Source: Sporolactobacillus sp. THM19-2 (GTDB lineage Bacteria > Bacillota > Bacilli > Bacillales > Sporolactobacillaceae). Taken from it: a stretch of 64,000 nt of DNA. Within the stretch, counting starts at the first letter, position 1; each line of letters begins with the position of its first letter. Under the pieces are notes generated by a model, which was not told where the DNA came from, ran no database searches, and saw only the letters and a program-made list of their open reading frames with translations. The stretch covers positions 181,342 through 245,341 of the forward strand of contig NZ_SEMC01000004.1 of the NCBI RefSeq assembly GCF_004153195.1. The letters run 5' to 3'. Shown here piece by piece: positions 7,882 through 16,937 of the stretch. A program made the position numbers and the translations under genes.

Positions 7882-8727
7882 GTGACAGTTCAACAAATTG
7901 CCGGAATAGATGCTGGCGGAACAATGATTAAAATTGCGATCAGCGATGGGAAAAAGCTGACCCTGAAAGCTTTCCCTGAGAGGGAAAAAGAGCACTTTCT
8001 TGAGTGGCTGCACAGAAATTACCCTGAAGGATTCATCAGCATGACGGGAGGCGGCGCGTCCTGCCTCGCAGCTCAGCTGCCGGAACGACAGATACAGATC
8101 GTCCCGGAATTTCAGGCATCCTGTACCGGCGTGCAATATCTGCTGCACCAGGAGCGAGGCAGGGCAGATCCGTTTATCCTTACTAACGTGGGGACTGGGA
8201 CTTCACTGCATCTGGTTAAAGGTGAGAAAAATCAACGGCTGACTGGAACCGGTGTTGGCGGGGGCACCATTCTCGGCCTGTCTGCACTTTTGACAGGGAT
8301 ACATGACTTTTCCAGGCTGATGGAGCTGTCCCTCCAGGGGAAGCGGGCACATATTGACCTGACTGTGGCGACTGTTTACAGAGGGCACACGCCTCCGATT
8401 CCGGGGGATCTGACAGCCAGTAATTTTGGAAATGTCAGTGAAAAAGTGAAAAAATCTGCAACCGCAAACGCAGATCTTATCGCTTCTGTAATCGGGCTTG
8501 TAGCCGAAACGATCACAACACTGAGCGTGCTGGCGGCTGAAAAAGAGCAGGTACACCGGATTGTCTATATCGGCGGGGCGTTCAGCGGGAACCCGCTTCT
8601 CCACAGGTTGGTCAGGAACTATAGCAGATTTTGTCATGCAGAACCGATTATCCCGGAAAACGGCCAGTTCAGCGGCGCGGTTGGCGCTCTTCTGATGCAG
8701 CGGTCATTGAATCAGACAGAAAGTTAG
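7882..8727 (+). CDS. coaW: type II pantothenate kinase
   Basis: CoaW phosphorylates pantothenate, the first committed step of coenzyme A synthesis. The protein shows the actin-like ATPase phosphate loops IDAGGTMIKIAI at the N terminus and NVGTGTSLHLV plus GTGVGGGTILGL in the middle, and the final adenosine loop YIGGAFSGNPLL. This is the Staphylococcus-like type II enzyme, not type I or III. I chose GTG at 7882 (281 residues) because GAAGGG is six bases upstream and the product then begins just before the first loop; ATG at 7855 would add nine residues without a binding site. panC lies 6 kb downstream on the same strand, a pathway partner but not an operon. Confidence 0.88.
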   Translation: MTVQQIAGIDAGGTMIKIAISDGKKLTLKAFPEREKEHFLEWLHRNYPEGFISMTGGGASCLAAQLPERQIQIVPEFQASCTGVQYLLHQERGRADPFILTNVGTGTSLHLVKGEKNQRLTGTGVGGGTILGLSALLTGIHDFSRLMELSLQGKRAHIDLTVATVYRGHTPPIPGDLTASNFGNVSEKVKKSATANADLIASVIGLVAETITTLSVLAAEKEQVHRIVYIGGAFSGNPLLHRLVRNYSRFCHAEPIIPENGQFSGAVGALLMQRSLNQTES

Positions 8728-8753
8728 ACTGTGGAATAATCTGCAGATCTAAA

Positions 8754-9659
8754 TTAGTCTTTGTTTAATTCATCTTTTCCGAGAAACTGATCAAGATTTG
8801 ATTTATCAAGCGTAAATCCTTCACCGAAGACCTCGTGAACATCATTTATTGTAACAAAAGCGTCCGGGTCCACTTCCAGAATCAGATTTTTTAAACGAAA
8901 CACTTCGTTGCGGCTGACGACACAATAGAGGACCCTGATGTGTTGCCTGGTATAACCTCCCTTTCCATAAAGCAGCGTCACACTGCGGTTCAGCTGAGAA
9001 ATGATTTTGCCGGCAATGTCATCACTCTTCCGCGAAAAAATCAACATGGCTTTTCCTGCGTACGCGCCGCGCTGAATCACATCAATCATCCGTGCACCAA
9101 CAAAAACACCGACGAGTGTATACATCATTTGCCGGTAATCGAGATAAATAAGTGAGAGAATGATGACGGAAACATCAATGACCAGCATCGTTTTACTCAT
9201 GGTCCAGCCAAATTTCTTGTGGGTGACCCGGGCGACAATGTCTGAACCGCCTGTTGTGCCTCCATATCGGAAAATGATGCCCAGTCCACCGCCAATGAAT
9301 GCACCGGCAAAAAGTGCAGCGAGAAACAAATCGTGCTTCAGTGAGAAATCAAATGTGATCCAGTACTGAAAGACAAATAGAAAAAAAGACAGTGAAAATG
9401 TTCCAATCAATGTATAGATAAATTCATCCCGTCTGAAAAACTTCCATCCTGCAAGAAACAGAGGCAGGTTAAGAACAATGTTACTGATGCCGGGGTCAAT
9501 GGAAAATAAATTATACAAAATGAGCGTCACACCAGTGACGCCACCTTCGGCCAGCTGGTTTTTCATGTTAAAGTTCACGAGTCCGAAAGCATAAATCGCT
9601 GCACCTGCCAGGATGAAAAGGATATTTTTTGTTTTTAACTGTAGATTCAATGAGGTCAC
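8754..9659 (-). CDS. ypjC: YitT-family membrane protein (YpjC-like)
   Basis: The protein has 301 residues: about five to six transmembrane helices in residues 1-190 (the YitT/DUF161 part, with FGLVNFN and EGGVTGV near the start) and a soluble C-terminal DUF2179 domain (residues about 205-290) with RSVTLLYGKGGYT and DPDAFVTINDVHEVFGEG. Function is unknown for the family. The position next to mazG-dapB is the ypjC place in B. subtilis. The GTG at 9659 overlaps its own AAAGGTG; a TTG nine bases inside (9650) has better spacing and may be the true start. Confidence 0.85.
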   Translation of the reverse strand: MTSLNLQLKTKNILFILAGAAIYAFGLVNFNMKNQLAEGGVTGVTLILYNLFSIDPGISNIVLNLPLFLAGWKFFRRDEFIYTLIGTFSLSFFLFVFQYWITFDFSLKHDLFLAALFAGAFIGGGLGIIFRYGGTTGGSDIVARVTHKKFGWTMSKTMLVIDVSVIILSLIYLDYRQMMYTLVGVFVGARMIDVIQRGAYAGKAMLIFSRKSDDIAGKIISQLNRSVTLLYGKGGYTRQHIRVLYCVVSRNEVFRLKNLILEVDPDAFVTINDVHEVFGEGFTLDKSNLDQFLGKDELNKD

Positions 9660-9844
9660 ACCTTTCCGTACATATAACCTCTATAATCATAATCGTAAGA
9701 GCGTTTACGTTCAACATCATCTTTGAAAGCTGAACGATCAGGTCAGAATATTGTACCTTTTTTCTGCTTCTCCCGTAAAGTTCTTTGATTCCGGACGAAC
9801 AATTCGATAGAATATAGTGAGATTATAGAGAGTGGGGATGCGGA

Positions 9845-10186
9845 TTGCCGGATAAATCGATGAAAGAATTACAGCAGGATGTGGACGGATACATCAGACA
9901 GTTTAAAGAAGGTTATTTCTCACCGCTAGCTCTTCTGGCGCGGCTGACAGAAGAACTTGGCGAACTGGCACGGGAAGTGAACCATTATTACGGTGAGAAG
10001 AAGAAAAAGCCGTCGGAACCGGAGAAAACGGTCGAAGAAGAACTTGGCGATCTGATGTTTGTTGTCATTTGTATGGCTAACCGTTTACATATTGGTCTGG
10101 ATACAGCTTTAGAGCGTGTGCTGACTAAATTCAACACACGTGATAAAAATCGCTGGACACGAATCAGTGATGAAGGGAAACGATAA
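9845..10186 (+). CDS. ypjD: MazG-type nucleotide pyrophosphohydrolase YpjD
   Basis: This is a 113-residue all-helical MazG-like NTP pyrophosphohydrolase. The metal-binding signature is visible as EELGELAREVNH (E-E-L-G-E-L-x-x-E) and, later, EEELGDLMFVVICMAN with the E-x-x-D pair. Such enzymes hydrolyse non-canonical or excess (d)NTPs to monophosphates. The start is a TTG with a purine-rich GTGGGGA upstream; the resulting N terminus (MPDKSMKELQ) matches that of B. subtilis YpjD, whereas the internal ATG would cut it. It is followed after three bases by dapB, as in Bacillus, and both are probably cotranscribed. Confidence 0.9.
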   Translation: MPDKSMKELQQDVDGYIRQFKEGYFSPLALLARLTEELGELAREVNHYYGEKKKKPSEPEKTVEEELGDLMFVVICMANRLHIGLDTALERVLTKFNTRDKNRWTRISDEGKR

Positions 10187-10189
10187 ATC

Positions 10190-10999
10190 ATGGTGGAAGA
10201 AAAAAAGATTCGAATTGTTGTTGCAGGACTGAGAGGCAGAATGGGTTCAGAAACCGTACGGATGATCTCCAACACGCCCGAATTTGAACTGATCGCAGGG
10301 GCGGATGACGGGCATGACGGAGAGGATGCGGGACATCTTCTTGGTATTCCGGACTTGCATGCACGGGTGTATGATGATATAGAAAAGTGTCTGTCTGCCG
10401 AGCAACCCGATGTCCTGATTGATTTTACCAATCCGGAGGCGGGAAAAAGAAATCTTCAGGCGGCAATTGATTTTGGCGTACGGCCAGTAATCGGGACATC
10501 CGGTTTTTCCAATGAAGAAGTCTCTGATTACAGGAGACAAATGGATGAAAAAAAGCTTGGCGGGATCATTGCTCCCAATTTCGCCATTGGTGCCGTCCTG
10601 GTCATGAAATTCAGCCAGATGGCGGCAAAGTATTTTCCTGATGTAGAAATTATTGAACTGCATCATGACGAAAAGAAAGATGCACCGTCGGGAACTGCGG
10701 TTAAAACAGCCGAGCTGATTGAAAAAAGCAGGAAACCGAAGAAACAGGGTGCACCTGATGAACGTGAAACGTTAAAAGGGGCAAGGGGAGCCGATTTTGA
10801 TGGCATGCGCATTCACAGTGTTCGCCTGCCTGGTCTTGTAGCCCATCAGGAAGTGCTCTTCGGCAGCAAAGGCGAACTGCTCACGCTGCGTCATGACTCC
10901 ATGGACCGGGCTTCATTCATGACCGGTGTCACCTATGCTGTCCGTACCGTCATGTCGCTCAACACACTGGTTTATGGTCTGGAAAATCTGCTGGATTAA
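10190..10999 (+). CDS. dapB: 4-hydroxy-tetrahydrodipicolinate reductase
   Basis: DapB reduces 4-hydroxy-tetrahydrodipicolinate with NAD(P)H in the diaminopimelate/lysine pathway, which also feeds dipicolinate for spores. The 269-residue protein begins with the Rossmann loop [12 protein letters not shown], has IDFTNPEAG and GTSGF cofactor contacts, the family signature [15 protein letters not shown] with catalytic His and Lys, and the C-terminal [13 protein letters not shown]. The start is three bases after ypjD. mgsA follows 37 bp downstream on the same strand. Confidence 0.95.
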   Translation: MVEEKKIRIVVAGLRGRMGSETVRMISNTPEFELIAGADDGHDGEDAGHLLGIPDLHARVYDDIEKCLSAEQPDVLIDFTNPEAGKRNLQAAIDFGVRPVIGTSGFSNEEVSDYRRQMDEKKLGGIIAPNFAIGAVLVMKFSQMAAKYFPDVEIIELHHDEKKDAPSGTAVKTAELIEKSRKPKKQGAPDERETLKGARGADFDGMRIHSVRLPGLVAHQEVLFGSKGELLTLRHDSMDRASFMTGVTYAVRTVMSLNTLVYGLENLLD

Positions 11000-11036
11000 C
11001 AGGCTCTGCACAGAAGGGCTTAAGAGAGAAGGTGAC

Positions 11037-11459
11037 ATGATGAATATTGCTTTAATTGCGCATGACAAAAAGAAGCCGGAAATGATCCAATTCACTATGG
11101 CTTACAAACCGGTGCTTGAACAGCATAAGCTCTTTGCAACAGGTACAACCGGTACGAAAGTCATGGAAGCCACCGGGCTTCAGGTACATCGCTTTCAGTC
11201 CGGTCCTCTCGGAGGTGATCAGCAGATCGGCGCAATGATCGCTTCCAACGAAATGGATTTAGTGATTTTTCTGCGCGATCCCCTGACAGCACAACCGCAT
11301 GAACCCGATGTCAATGCGTTGCTGAGGCTCAGTGATGTCTATAGAATTCCTCTTGCAACAAATATGGCATCCGCTGAGATTATGATGCATGCACTCAGAC
11401 GTGGCGAATTTCACTGGCGTGAACTGGTTCATGCAAAAAATAACGGACAGGGTGCGTAA
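11037..11459 (+). CDS. mgsA: methylglyoxal synthase
   Basis: MgsA converts dihydroxyacetone phosphate to methylglyoxal and phosphate, a glycolytic overflow bypass. The 140-residue protein has the phosphate-binding FATGTTGTK and the hallmark [13 protein letters not shown], whose Asp is the catalytic base in the Escherichia coli enzyme, then the conserved [15 protein letters not shown] and ATNMASAE. The start is ATG at 11037 (or the next codon) behind AGAAGGTGAC. In B. subtilis bshB1 and bshA lie between mgsA and cca; here they are absent and cca follows after 42 bp. Confidence 0.95.
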   Translation: MMNIALIAHDKKKPEMIQFTMAYKPVLEQHKLFATGTTGTKVMEATGLQVHRFQSGPLGGDQQIGAMIASNEMDLVIFLRDPLTAQPHEPDVNALLRLSDVYRIPLATNMASAEIMMHALRRGEFHWRELVHAKNNGQGA

Positions 11460-11501
11460 CTGATCTTAAATTAACCCATGGCAATTGAATGAGGTGTTGA
11501 C

Positions 11502-12719
11502 TTGGAATTTCCATTTACTGACGCCGCCTTCCTTCTGGATACACTGACTTCACATGGATATGAAGCATACGTGGTCGGAGGAGCGGTTCGTGATTACCTG
11601 CTTGGCCGGCCGGTTCATGATGTTGATATAGCCACCTCAGCTCATCCGGATGATGTCATCTCACTGTTTAAAAGGACGGTACCGACAGGAATCAGGCACG
11701 GAACCATCACTGTGATTTACAGAAAGCGCAGTTATGAAGTCACGACGTTTCGGTCAGAAGCTGATTATTACGATTTTCGTCATCCAGGCAAGGTAACATT
11801 TGAAACTTCTCTGGACAAGGATCTGATGCGCCGTGATTTCACGATCAATGCACTGGCTATGGAACGGACAGGACGCATCATTGATCTTTTTGGCGGGACA
11901 GAAGATATGTCTTTAAAAAGAATTCGGATGGTCGGCAGTCCTGCCGAACGTATCACAGAAGACCCGCTGCGTATCATGCGTGGCATCCGTTTTGTCTCTG
12001 AACTCAATTTCAATTTGGGCTCAGATGAACAAGCCGCCTTTTCCGAAAAGGCCACGCTTCTCCGGAAGATCTCTGTCGAACGAATTGAACAGGAAATGAC
12101 CAGACTGCTTGACGGACCGGCAAGAGCAAAAGCGATAAAACTTCTGTTTACGACCGGGTGCCTGTATGCCTTACCACTCATAAAAAACAAAACTGCCGCT
12201 GTGGAGCCGAATCAGGTTGATTTCTCAGTACTTGCGACAAATGATGAGCGATGGACCGCTTTCCTTCTTGTGCTTGGGTTCAGGGATATTGCAGAATTTG
12301 CCCGGGAGTGGAAATGGCCGGGCGCACGACGGAAAGCGGTAGCCCGGCTGCAGTACTATTTTGAGCAGCGAAAAAGAGAACCCTGGAGCCAGTTATCCAT
12401 TTACATTGCCGGTCTCAGAAATGCCCAGTCGGTTGAACGCTTACTGTGTGCTTTCGGGCGAATCAGGAGAGACAGGCTCAGTGAAAGTCTGGACCGTATC
12501 AACAGGATCTGGGCTTCCTGCCGGATTCACAGCAGGAGTGAACTCGCTGTAAATGGCAGAGACCTGCTCACCTGGTCGGATGCCAGGCAGGGGCCCTGGA
12601 TGAAAGAAGCGCTCGATCAAATTGAGCAAAATGTCGTGACCGGTAGAATAGCGAATGATCGGGAGGCGATCGAATCATGGTTCAGAACATGGCAGGCAAA
12701 ACTAAAAAAGCGATTCTGA
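11502..12719 (+). CDS. cca: CCA tRNA nucleotidyltransferase
   Basis: This class II nucleotidyltransferase adds or repairs the 3'-CCA end of tRNAs. The 405-residue protein shows the head-domain signature VVGGAVRDYLLG with the metal-binding DVDIAT, then RRDFTINALA, the neck motif EDPLRIMRGIRF that recognises nucleotides, and an EXXR-like helix further on. The length is typical of Bacillus CCA enzymes (about 400). The start is TTG with GAGGTG eight bases upstream. The 3' end overlaps birA by 43 bp, so the two genes are translationally linked. Confidence 0.93.
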   Translation: MEFPFTDAAFLLDTLTSHGYEAYVVGGAVRDYLLGRPVHDVDIATSAHPDDVISLFKRTVPTGIRHGTITVIYRKRSYEVTTFRSEADYYDFRHPGKVTFETSLDKDLMRRDFTINALAMERTGRIIDLFGGTEDMSLKRIRMVGSPAERITEDPLRIMRGIRFVSELNFNLGSDEQAAFSEKATLLRKISVERIEQEMTRLLDGPARAKAIKLLFTTGCLYALPLIKNKTAAVEPNQVDFSVLATNDERWTAFLLVLGFRDIAEFAREWKWPGARRKAVARLQYYFEQRKREPWSQLSIYIAGLRNAQSVERLLCAFGRIRRDRLSESLDRINRIWASCRIHSRSELAVNGRDLLTWSDARQGPWMKEALDQIEQNVVTGRIANDREAIESWFRTWQAKLKKRF

Positions 12720-13672
12720 TGATGCTGTATAAAAACCGTAACCGCTTTCTGTCCGGTCAGCGTATATCAGAAGAGATTGGCTGTTCACGTACAGCAATAT
12801 GGAAACATATTCGCGAACTGATCCATGAGGGATATACCATTGAAGCTGTTCAGAAGAGCGGATACAAACTGGCCGGAGCTCCTGAAGGCCTGAATGAGGC
12901 GGCCCTGTCTGTCGATCTCCATACCCGGAAAATTGGCCGTCATATTCGATTTTATGATTCAATCGGATCCACACAAAAAGAGGCACTCCGTCTGGCAGAT
13001 GAAGGAGCAGAAGACGGAACTGTTGTGATCACTAATGAACAGACTGCCGGAAGAGGACGTCTTGGTCACAACTGGCAGTCACAGCGTGGTAAAAATATCG
13101 CCATGAGCCTGATACTCAGACCCGGTCTTTCCATTGAAAAAACGCCGCAGCTGACACTTGTTGCAGCCGTTGCCGCGGCAGAGACAATCGAGAAAGAGGC
13201 GGGTTTCTCCTGCGGCATTAAATGGCCGAACGATATACTCTGGCAGGGACAAAAACTGGTCGGGATTCTGACAGAGCTTCAGGCTGAGGCAAATTTCGTC
13301 AAAGCGGTTGTGATGGGCATAGGGATCAATGTCAATACTGAAGCTGATGCCTTCCCGGAAGACTTGCGTGGACAGGCAGGTTCCCTCTTTTCAATCACAG
13401 GCAGGAAATATGATTTGTCTCGGTTCACCAGAATATTCTGGGAGATCTTTGAATCTTTATACCAGTTATTTCTCAGTGAGGGATTCATTGCGATCAAACC
13501 ATTGTGGGAAAAAAGGGCAATCAGTCTTGGAAAACCCATTCGGATCCGCCGCCCGGGCGGAGTGGTACTCTGTGGTAAGGCGCTTGGTATTAATGATGAA
13601 GGAATTTTACTTCTTCAGCAGGACGATCAGCAGATTGTACCGGTTTACTCCGCTGATATTGAATGGAACTAG
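12677..13672 (+). CDS. birA: bifunctional biotin ligase/biotin operon repressor
   Basis: The protein has 331 residues. Residues about 8-70 form a winged helix (ISEEIGCSRTAIWKHIREL), so the protein is both a transcriptional regulator and ligase. The catalytic domain follows with the biotinyl-AMP loop GRGRLGHNWQS, the KWPNDILW strand, and a C-terminal SH3-like domain. It biotinylates acetyl-CoA and pyruvate carboxylases. The ATG at 12677 lies inside cca and has GGGAGG ten bases upstream. No biotin genes are nearby, so any repressed operon lies elsewhere. Confidence 0.93.
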   Translation: MVQNMAGKTKKAILMMLYKNRNRFLSGQRISEEIGCSRTAIWKHIRELIHEGYTIEAVQKSGYKLAGAPEGLNEAALSVDLHTRKIGRHIRFYDSIGSTQKEALRLADEGAEDGTVVITNEQTAGRGRLGHNWQSQRGKNIAMSLILRPGLSIEKTPQLTLVAAVAAAETIEKEAGFSCGIKWPNDILWQGQKLVGILTELQAEANFVKAVVMGIGINVNTEADAFPEDLRGQAGSLFSITGRKYDLSRFTRIFWEIFESLYQLFLSEGFIAIKPLWEKRAISLGKPIRIRRPGGVVLCGKALGINDEGILLLQQDDQQIVPVYSADIEWN

Positions 13673-13922
13673 GCAGGATAACTCAGAAAACTTTTAGCCT
13701 TTCAAGGCGAAAAGGCCGGTTGATTTTGCTATAATAAATATTGCATACGGGTTGCGATGACGGGCTATATTTTCTGAAGGGAAAACAGCACCCGCAATCT
13801 TTTATCACAAACAGTCTGCCACGATCCGCACTGGACGTGGACGGAGGAAAGCCTCCGGTGAGGTTTCTTATCAACCGGCCGGTGGCTCAATCTTCCTATG
13901 GACAATAGGAGGAAATAAAAGA
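13673..13922. other. intergenic region before panC
   Basis: 250 bp between birA and panC. TATAAT at 13730-13735 could be a -10 but lacks a clear -35. A small GGAGG/CCTCC hairpin lies near 13841-13854. panB, which normally stands here, is absent; no remnant was seen. Confidence 0.45.
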
Positions 13923-14810
13923 ATGGTAAGGGTAAAAAAAGGGATTCTGAAGATTTTTTCCGATCCTGCCTCTATATCCCGTTATGTACGGGAACAGAAG
14001 GCCGTAGGGAAAACAGTTGGATTCGTTCCAACCATGGGCTCACTTCATGAAGGTCACGCGTCTCTGTTCAGAAAAGCAGTCGAAACCAGTGATTGTGTGA
14101 TTGCCAGTATTTTTGTGAACCCGGCGCAGTTTGGTGATCGTGAGGATTTCGAGCATTACCCTCATCATCTGGATCAAGACTTCATGATAGCGGAGAAAGC
14201 AGGTGTTCATGCACTTTTTACGCCTGATGAACAATCGATCTATCCGAGTGGGATGGATTTCACTGTCCGTGTCCATACAAAAACGGATGTACTCTGCGGT
14301 GTCAGTCGGCCTGGTCATTTTGAAGGCGTCGCCACCGTGCTGACAAAATTATTTAATATCATTCAGCCGGATCATGTCTATTTTGGTATGAAAGATGCCC
14401 AGCAGGCAGCGATCATTTCCAGTCTGATCCATTCATTTCATTATTCAATTCAGATGCATTTGTGTCCGATCAATAGAGAGTCTGACGGGCTCGCCCGCAG
14501 TTCCAGGAACCTTCGCCTGACGCCCGATGAACGTCAGGAAGCTCCGGAAGTGTATCGCGGACTTCAGGCCGGACTTTTATCCATGAAGAATGGAGAGCGC
14601 CGGAGGGATCAGATTATCGACGCGGTGATGTCCTATTACTCGAGTCATCTCGTTCTGGGTACTGTGGACTATGTTGATCTCCTGAGTTATCCGGAACTGA
14701 CCAGAAGGAAGGATCCCATTTCCGGCCCGTTCATTCTTGCGTGTGCCATTAACTATCGCCAGGCCCGCCTGATTGATAATATCACGGCGAATACCGCGGA
14801 TCTGTCATAA
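13923..14810 (+). CDS. panC: pantothenate synthetase
   Basis: PanC joins pantoate and beta-alanine with ATP to give pantothenate. The 295-residue protein has the nucleotidyltransferase signature PTMGSLHEGHASL (HIGH-like), then FVNPAQFGDREDF, the pantoate-binding YFGMKDAQQ and the KMSKS-like DGLARSSRN. AATAGGAGG precedes the ATG. In Bacillus this gene is the middle of panB-panC-panD; here panB and panD are missing, so pantoate and beta-alanine must come from genes elsewhere or from outside. CoaW, the next enzyme, is encoded 6 kb upstream. Confidence 0.94.
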   Translation: MVRVKKGILKIFSDPASISRYVREQKAVGKTVGFVPTMGSLHEGHASLFRKAVETSDCVIASIFVNPAQFGDREDFEHYPHHLDQDFMIAEKAGVHALFTPDEQSIYPSGMDFTVRVHTKTDVLCGVSRPGHFEGVATVLTKLFNIIQPDHVYFGMKDAQQAAIISSLIHSFHYSIQMHLCPINRESDGLARSSRNLRLTPDERQEAPEVYRGLQAGLLSMKNGERRRDQIIDAVMSYYSSHLVLGTVDYVDLLSYPELTRRKDPISGPFILACAINYRQARLIDNITANTADLS

Positions 14811-15054
14811 ACCCGGGTCCGGCATGGTGCTGAAGACTGTCGTCCTGCTGCTCACCAGCAAAATCAGATGATCCGGATGATCATCAGCGGAGAACTTGCC
14901 GGACAGATGATAGAACCTGCTGCCCCTGTCTGTGAAGAAACCTTGCATTACGGTCAGAGAATGCTTACGCTTAATCTACCGTTAAATGGTAATTATGTGA
15001 CAAATTCCTTCCCGGATTTTGCCGCACCTACATAATAAAGCAAAAGGTGATCCT
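14811..15054. other. gap between panC and tseB without recognisable gene
   Basis: The frame stays open from the panC stop to about 15036 (74 codons), with ATG near 14877 but no ribosome binding site. The translation shows no PanD, DinG or YpmA features. It may be random or a worn remnant of the missing panD/dinG/ypmA genes. Confidence 0.35.
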
Positions 15055-15537
15055 TTGAAAAACTGGATTATAGCAGGCATCCTGTGCATTCTCGTTCTGC
15101 CCGTCCTGGGCTTCTATCAGATTTACAGTCATAATATGAATGACTTGGATCATGCTGCCGGTACCGCAGCTGAAAAAGCAAAACAGCAGTACGGGATTCA
15201 AAACGTTTTATCCGTCACCTACTATCATGGGAGCGACGCCTACCAGGTCGTCAACGGGACAAGAAACGGCCGAAGAATTTATATCTGGGTACCGGACCAG
15301 CCTGGGCAGGCTGACTTTATCGTCAGAGATGCCAATAAGGGAATTACAGAAAAACAGGCTCTCCATGCACTTTCAGACATGAAACTTGATGTAAAGAAGA
15401 TCCAGTCTGTCCGGCTGGGTGCCATTCATAACCAGCCGGTCTGGATGATTACTTTTCTGAACAGCAGAAACAACTATAATTATGTTGCCATATACTTTGA
15501 TAACGGCAAAGAAGCCCAGAGGATTCTGAATGTCTGA
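15055..15537 (+). CDS. tseB: cell-wall elongation regulator TseB-like (YpmB)
   Basis: This is a 160-residue membrane-anchored protein with one N-terminal helix (WIIAGILCILVLPVLGFY) and an extracellular PepSY-like region of two small alpha-beta repeats. It corresponds to YpmB/TseB, which in B. subtilis works with PBP2A in cylinder growth. Its place just before aspB agrees with the Bacillus order. I set the start at TTG 15055, with AAAGGTGATCC upstream, because the frame open from 15019 has no binding site and would put a polar stretch before the anchor. dinG and ypmA, normally just upstream, are absent. Confidence 0.82.
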   Translation: MKNWIIAGILCILVLPVLGFYQIYSHNMNDLDHAAGTAAEKAKQQYGIQNVLSVTYYHGSDAYQVVNGTRNGRRIYIWVPDQPGQADFIVRDANKGITEKQALHALSDMKLDVKKIQSVRLGAIHNQPVWMITFLNSRNNYNYVAIYFDNGKEAQRILNV

Positions 15538-15579
15538 ATTTCGGTCACATATCCTTTTCGATTACAGGGAGGAAATATC

Positions 15580-16764
15580 ATGCAATTAGCAGATCGTGTT
15601 GCAACAATTACACCTTCAAGTACTTTGGCAATAACTGCGAAAGCCGGTGAACTGGCTGCTCAGGGCTACGACGTTATTGGCCTCGGTGCCGGACAGCCTG
15701 ATTTCAACACACCGGATTTTATTATTGATGCGGCTACAAAAGCGCTGAAAGCCGGACATACAAAATATACACCGACAGCCGGGCTTCCTGAACTGAAGCA
15801 GGCAATTATCGGAAAACTAAAGCGTGATCAGGGATTTTTGTATGATCCCTCACAGATCATTGTCGGTAACGGAGCAAAGCACGTTCTGTACCTGCTTTTT
15901 CAGGCACTTCTTAATCCTGGAGATGAAGTCCTTATTCCCGCACCTTACTGGGTCAGCTATCCGGAACAAGTTAAACTTGCCGGAGGGGTCCCGGTACCCA
16001 TAAAGACAACGCAAGACCGGGCTTTTAAAATCTCGGTCGATGATCTGGAAAAAACAGCGACTAATAAAACGAAGGCTTTGATTCTCAATTCGCCAAGTAA
16101 TCCGACTGGCATGATTTATCGTCGGGAGGAGCTGGAACCTGTTGCTGAATATTGTCTTAAACATGGCATACTGATCGTATCAGATGAGATCTATGAGAAG
16201 CTGATCTATAACGGGAATGCCTTTTTTTCCATCGCTCAGATCTCAGATGAGGTGAAAGCAAACACCATCGTCATCAACGGAGTTTCTAAATCGCATGCGA
16301 TGACCGGCTGGCGAATAGGTTACGCAGCAGGTGACGCGAAATTGATTAAAGCGATGACCAATGTAGCGAGTCACAGTACCTCTAACCCTGCTTCTGCTTC
16401 TCAGTATGCAGCAATTGCTGCCTATAATGGTCCGCAGGAAAGCGTGGAACAGATGCGCCAGGCATTCGAGAAACGGCTTAATACCGTTTATAACCGGCTG
16501 ATCGCACTGCCGGGTGTTGACTGTCTGAAGCCTCAGGGGGCATTTTACTTATTTCCTGATATCAGTAAAGCAGCTGTTTCTTGCGGATTCAGCTCAGTTT
16601 CAGACTGGGTTGCCGCATTACTTGACGAAGAAAAAGTAGCCGTTGTTCCCGGTGCAGGATTCGGTGCCCCGGAACATATCCGACTTTCATATGCGACTTC
16701 GCTCGAGAAATTTGAAACTGCTCTGGACAGAATAGAGCATTTTATTCGCAAACACACAAAATAA
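15580..16764 (+). CDS. aspB: aspartate aminotransferase
   Basis: This fold-type I PLP enzyme interconverts aspartate and 2-oxoglutarate with oxaloacetate and glutamate. The 394-residue protein shows GAGQPDFNTP at the substrate side, LNSPSNPTG (Asn contacting PLP), SDEIYEKL (Asp to the pyridine N), NGVSKSHAMTGWRIGY with the Schiff-base Lys, and a C-terminal RLSYATS with the carboxylate-binding Arg. GGGAGGAAAT precedes the ATG. It stands before asnS, whose substrate asparagine derives from aspartate, as in Bacillus. Confidence 0.94.
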   Translation: MQLADRVATITPSSTLAITAKAGELAAQGYDVIGLGAGQPDFNTPDFIIDAATKALKAGHTKYTPTAGLPELKQAIIGKLKRDQGFLYDPSQIIVGNGAKHVLYLLFQALLNPGDEVLIPAPYWVSYPEQVKLAGGVPVPIKTTQDRAFKISVDDLEKTATNKTKALILNSPSNPTGMIYRREELEPVAEYCLKHGILIVSDEIYEKLIYNGNAFFSIAQISDEVKANTIVINGVSKSHAMTGWRIGYAAGDAKLIKAMTNVASHSTSNPASASQYAAIAAYNGPQESVEQMRQAFEKRLNTVYNRLIALPGVDCLKPQGAFYLFPDISKAAVSCGFSSVSDWVAALLDEEKVAVVPGAGFGAPEHIRLSYATSLEKFETALDRIEHFIRKHTK

Positions 16765-16789
16765 ACAGATGAGGTTTATCCCACATGAA

Positions 16790-16901
16790 CGGGCTTATAC
16801 TACCTCAGGGTCATGAGGGTAAACGAACAGACCCAGGTGGGGGATATCAGCCCGATGGGTTCAACGAACAGTCAGTGGGGGACAAGGCAAACTCCCACTG
16901 A
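16790..16901 (+). ncRNA. structured leader upstream of asnS (two hairpins, unknown class)
   Basis: Two strong hairpins fill the aspB-asnS gap. The first pairs 16790-16795 with 16849-16854, 16797-16799 with 16845-16847, 16802-16805 with 16835-16838, and 16808-16812 with 16830-16834, about 18 bp in all around a 17-base loop. The second is a perfect 8-bp stem (16872-16879 with 16894-16901). ACGAACAG occurs in the first loop and again between the hairpins. Alternative pairings exist, for example CCTC with GAGG at 16803-16818. There is no T-box sequence (AGGGTGGNACCGCG), no U tract and no reading frame. A translational leader is a possibility. Confidence 0.5.
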
Positions 16902-16937
16902 TTGACGTTTCACTTTATTATTGGGGGTCTTTGAAAC

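Noticed and set aside
14811..15054. panD or dinG remnant in the panC-tseB gap
   Set aside because: The open frame shows no PanD Gly-Ser cleavage site or helicase motif.
16765..16937. T-box riboswitch before asnS
   Set aside because: The leader is folded but lacks the AGGGTGGNACCGCG antiterminator sequence, a specifier-loop-sized stem and a terminator.
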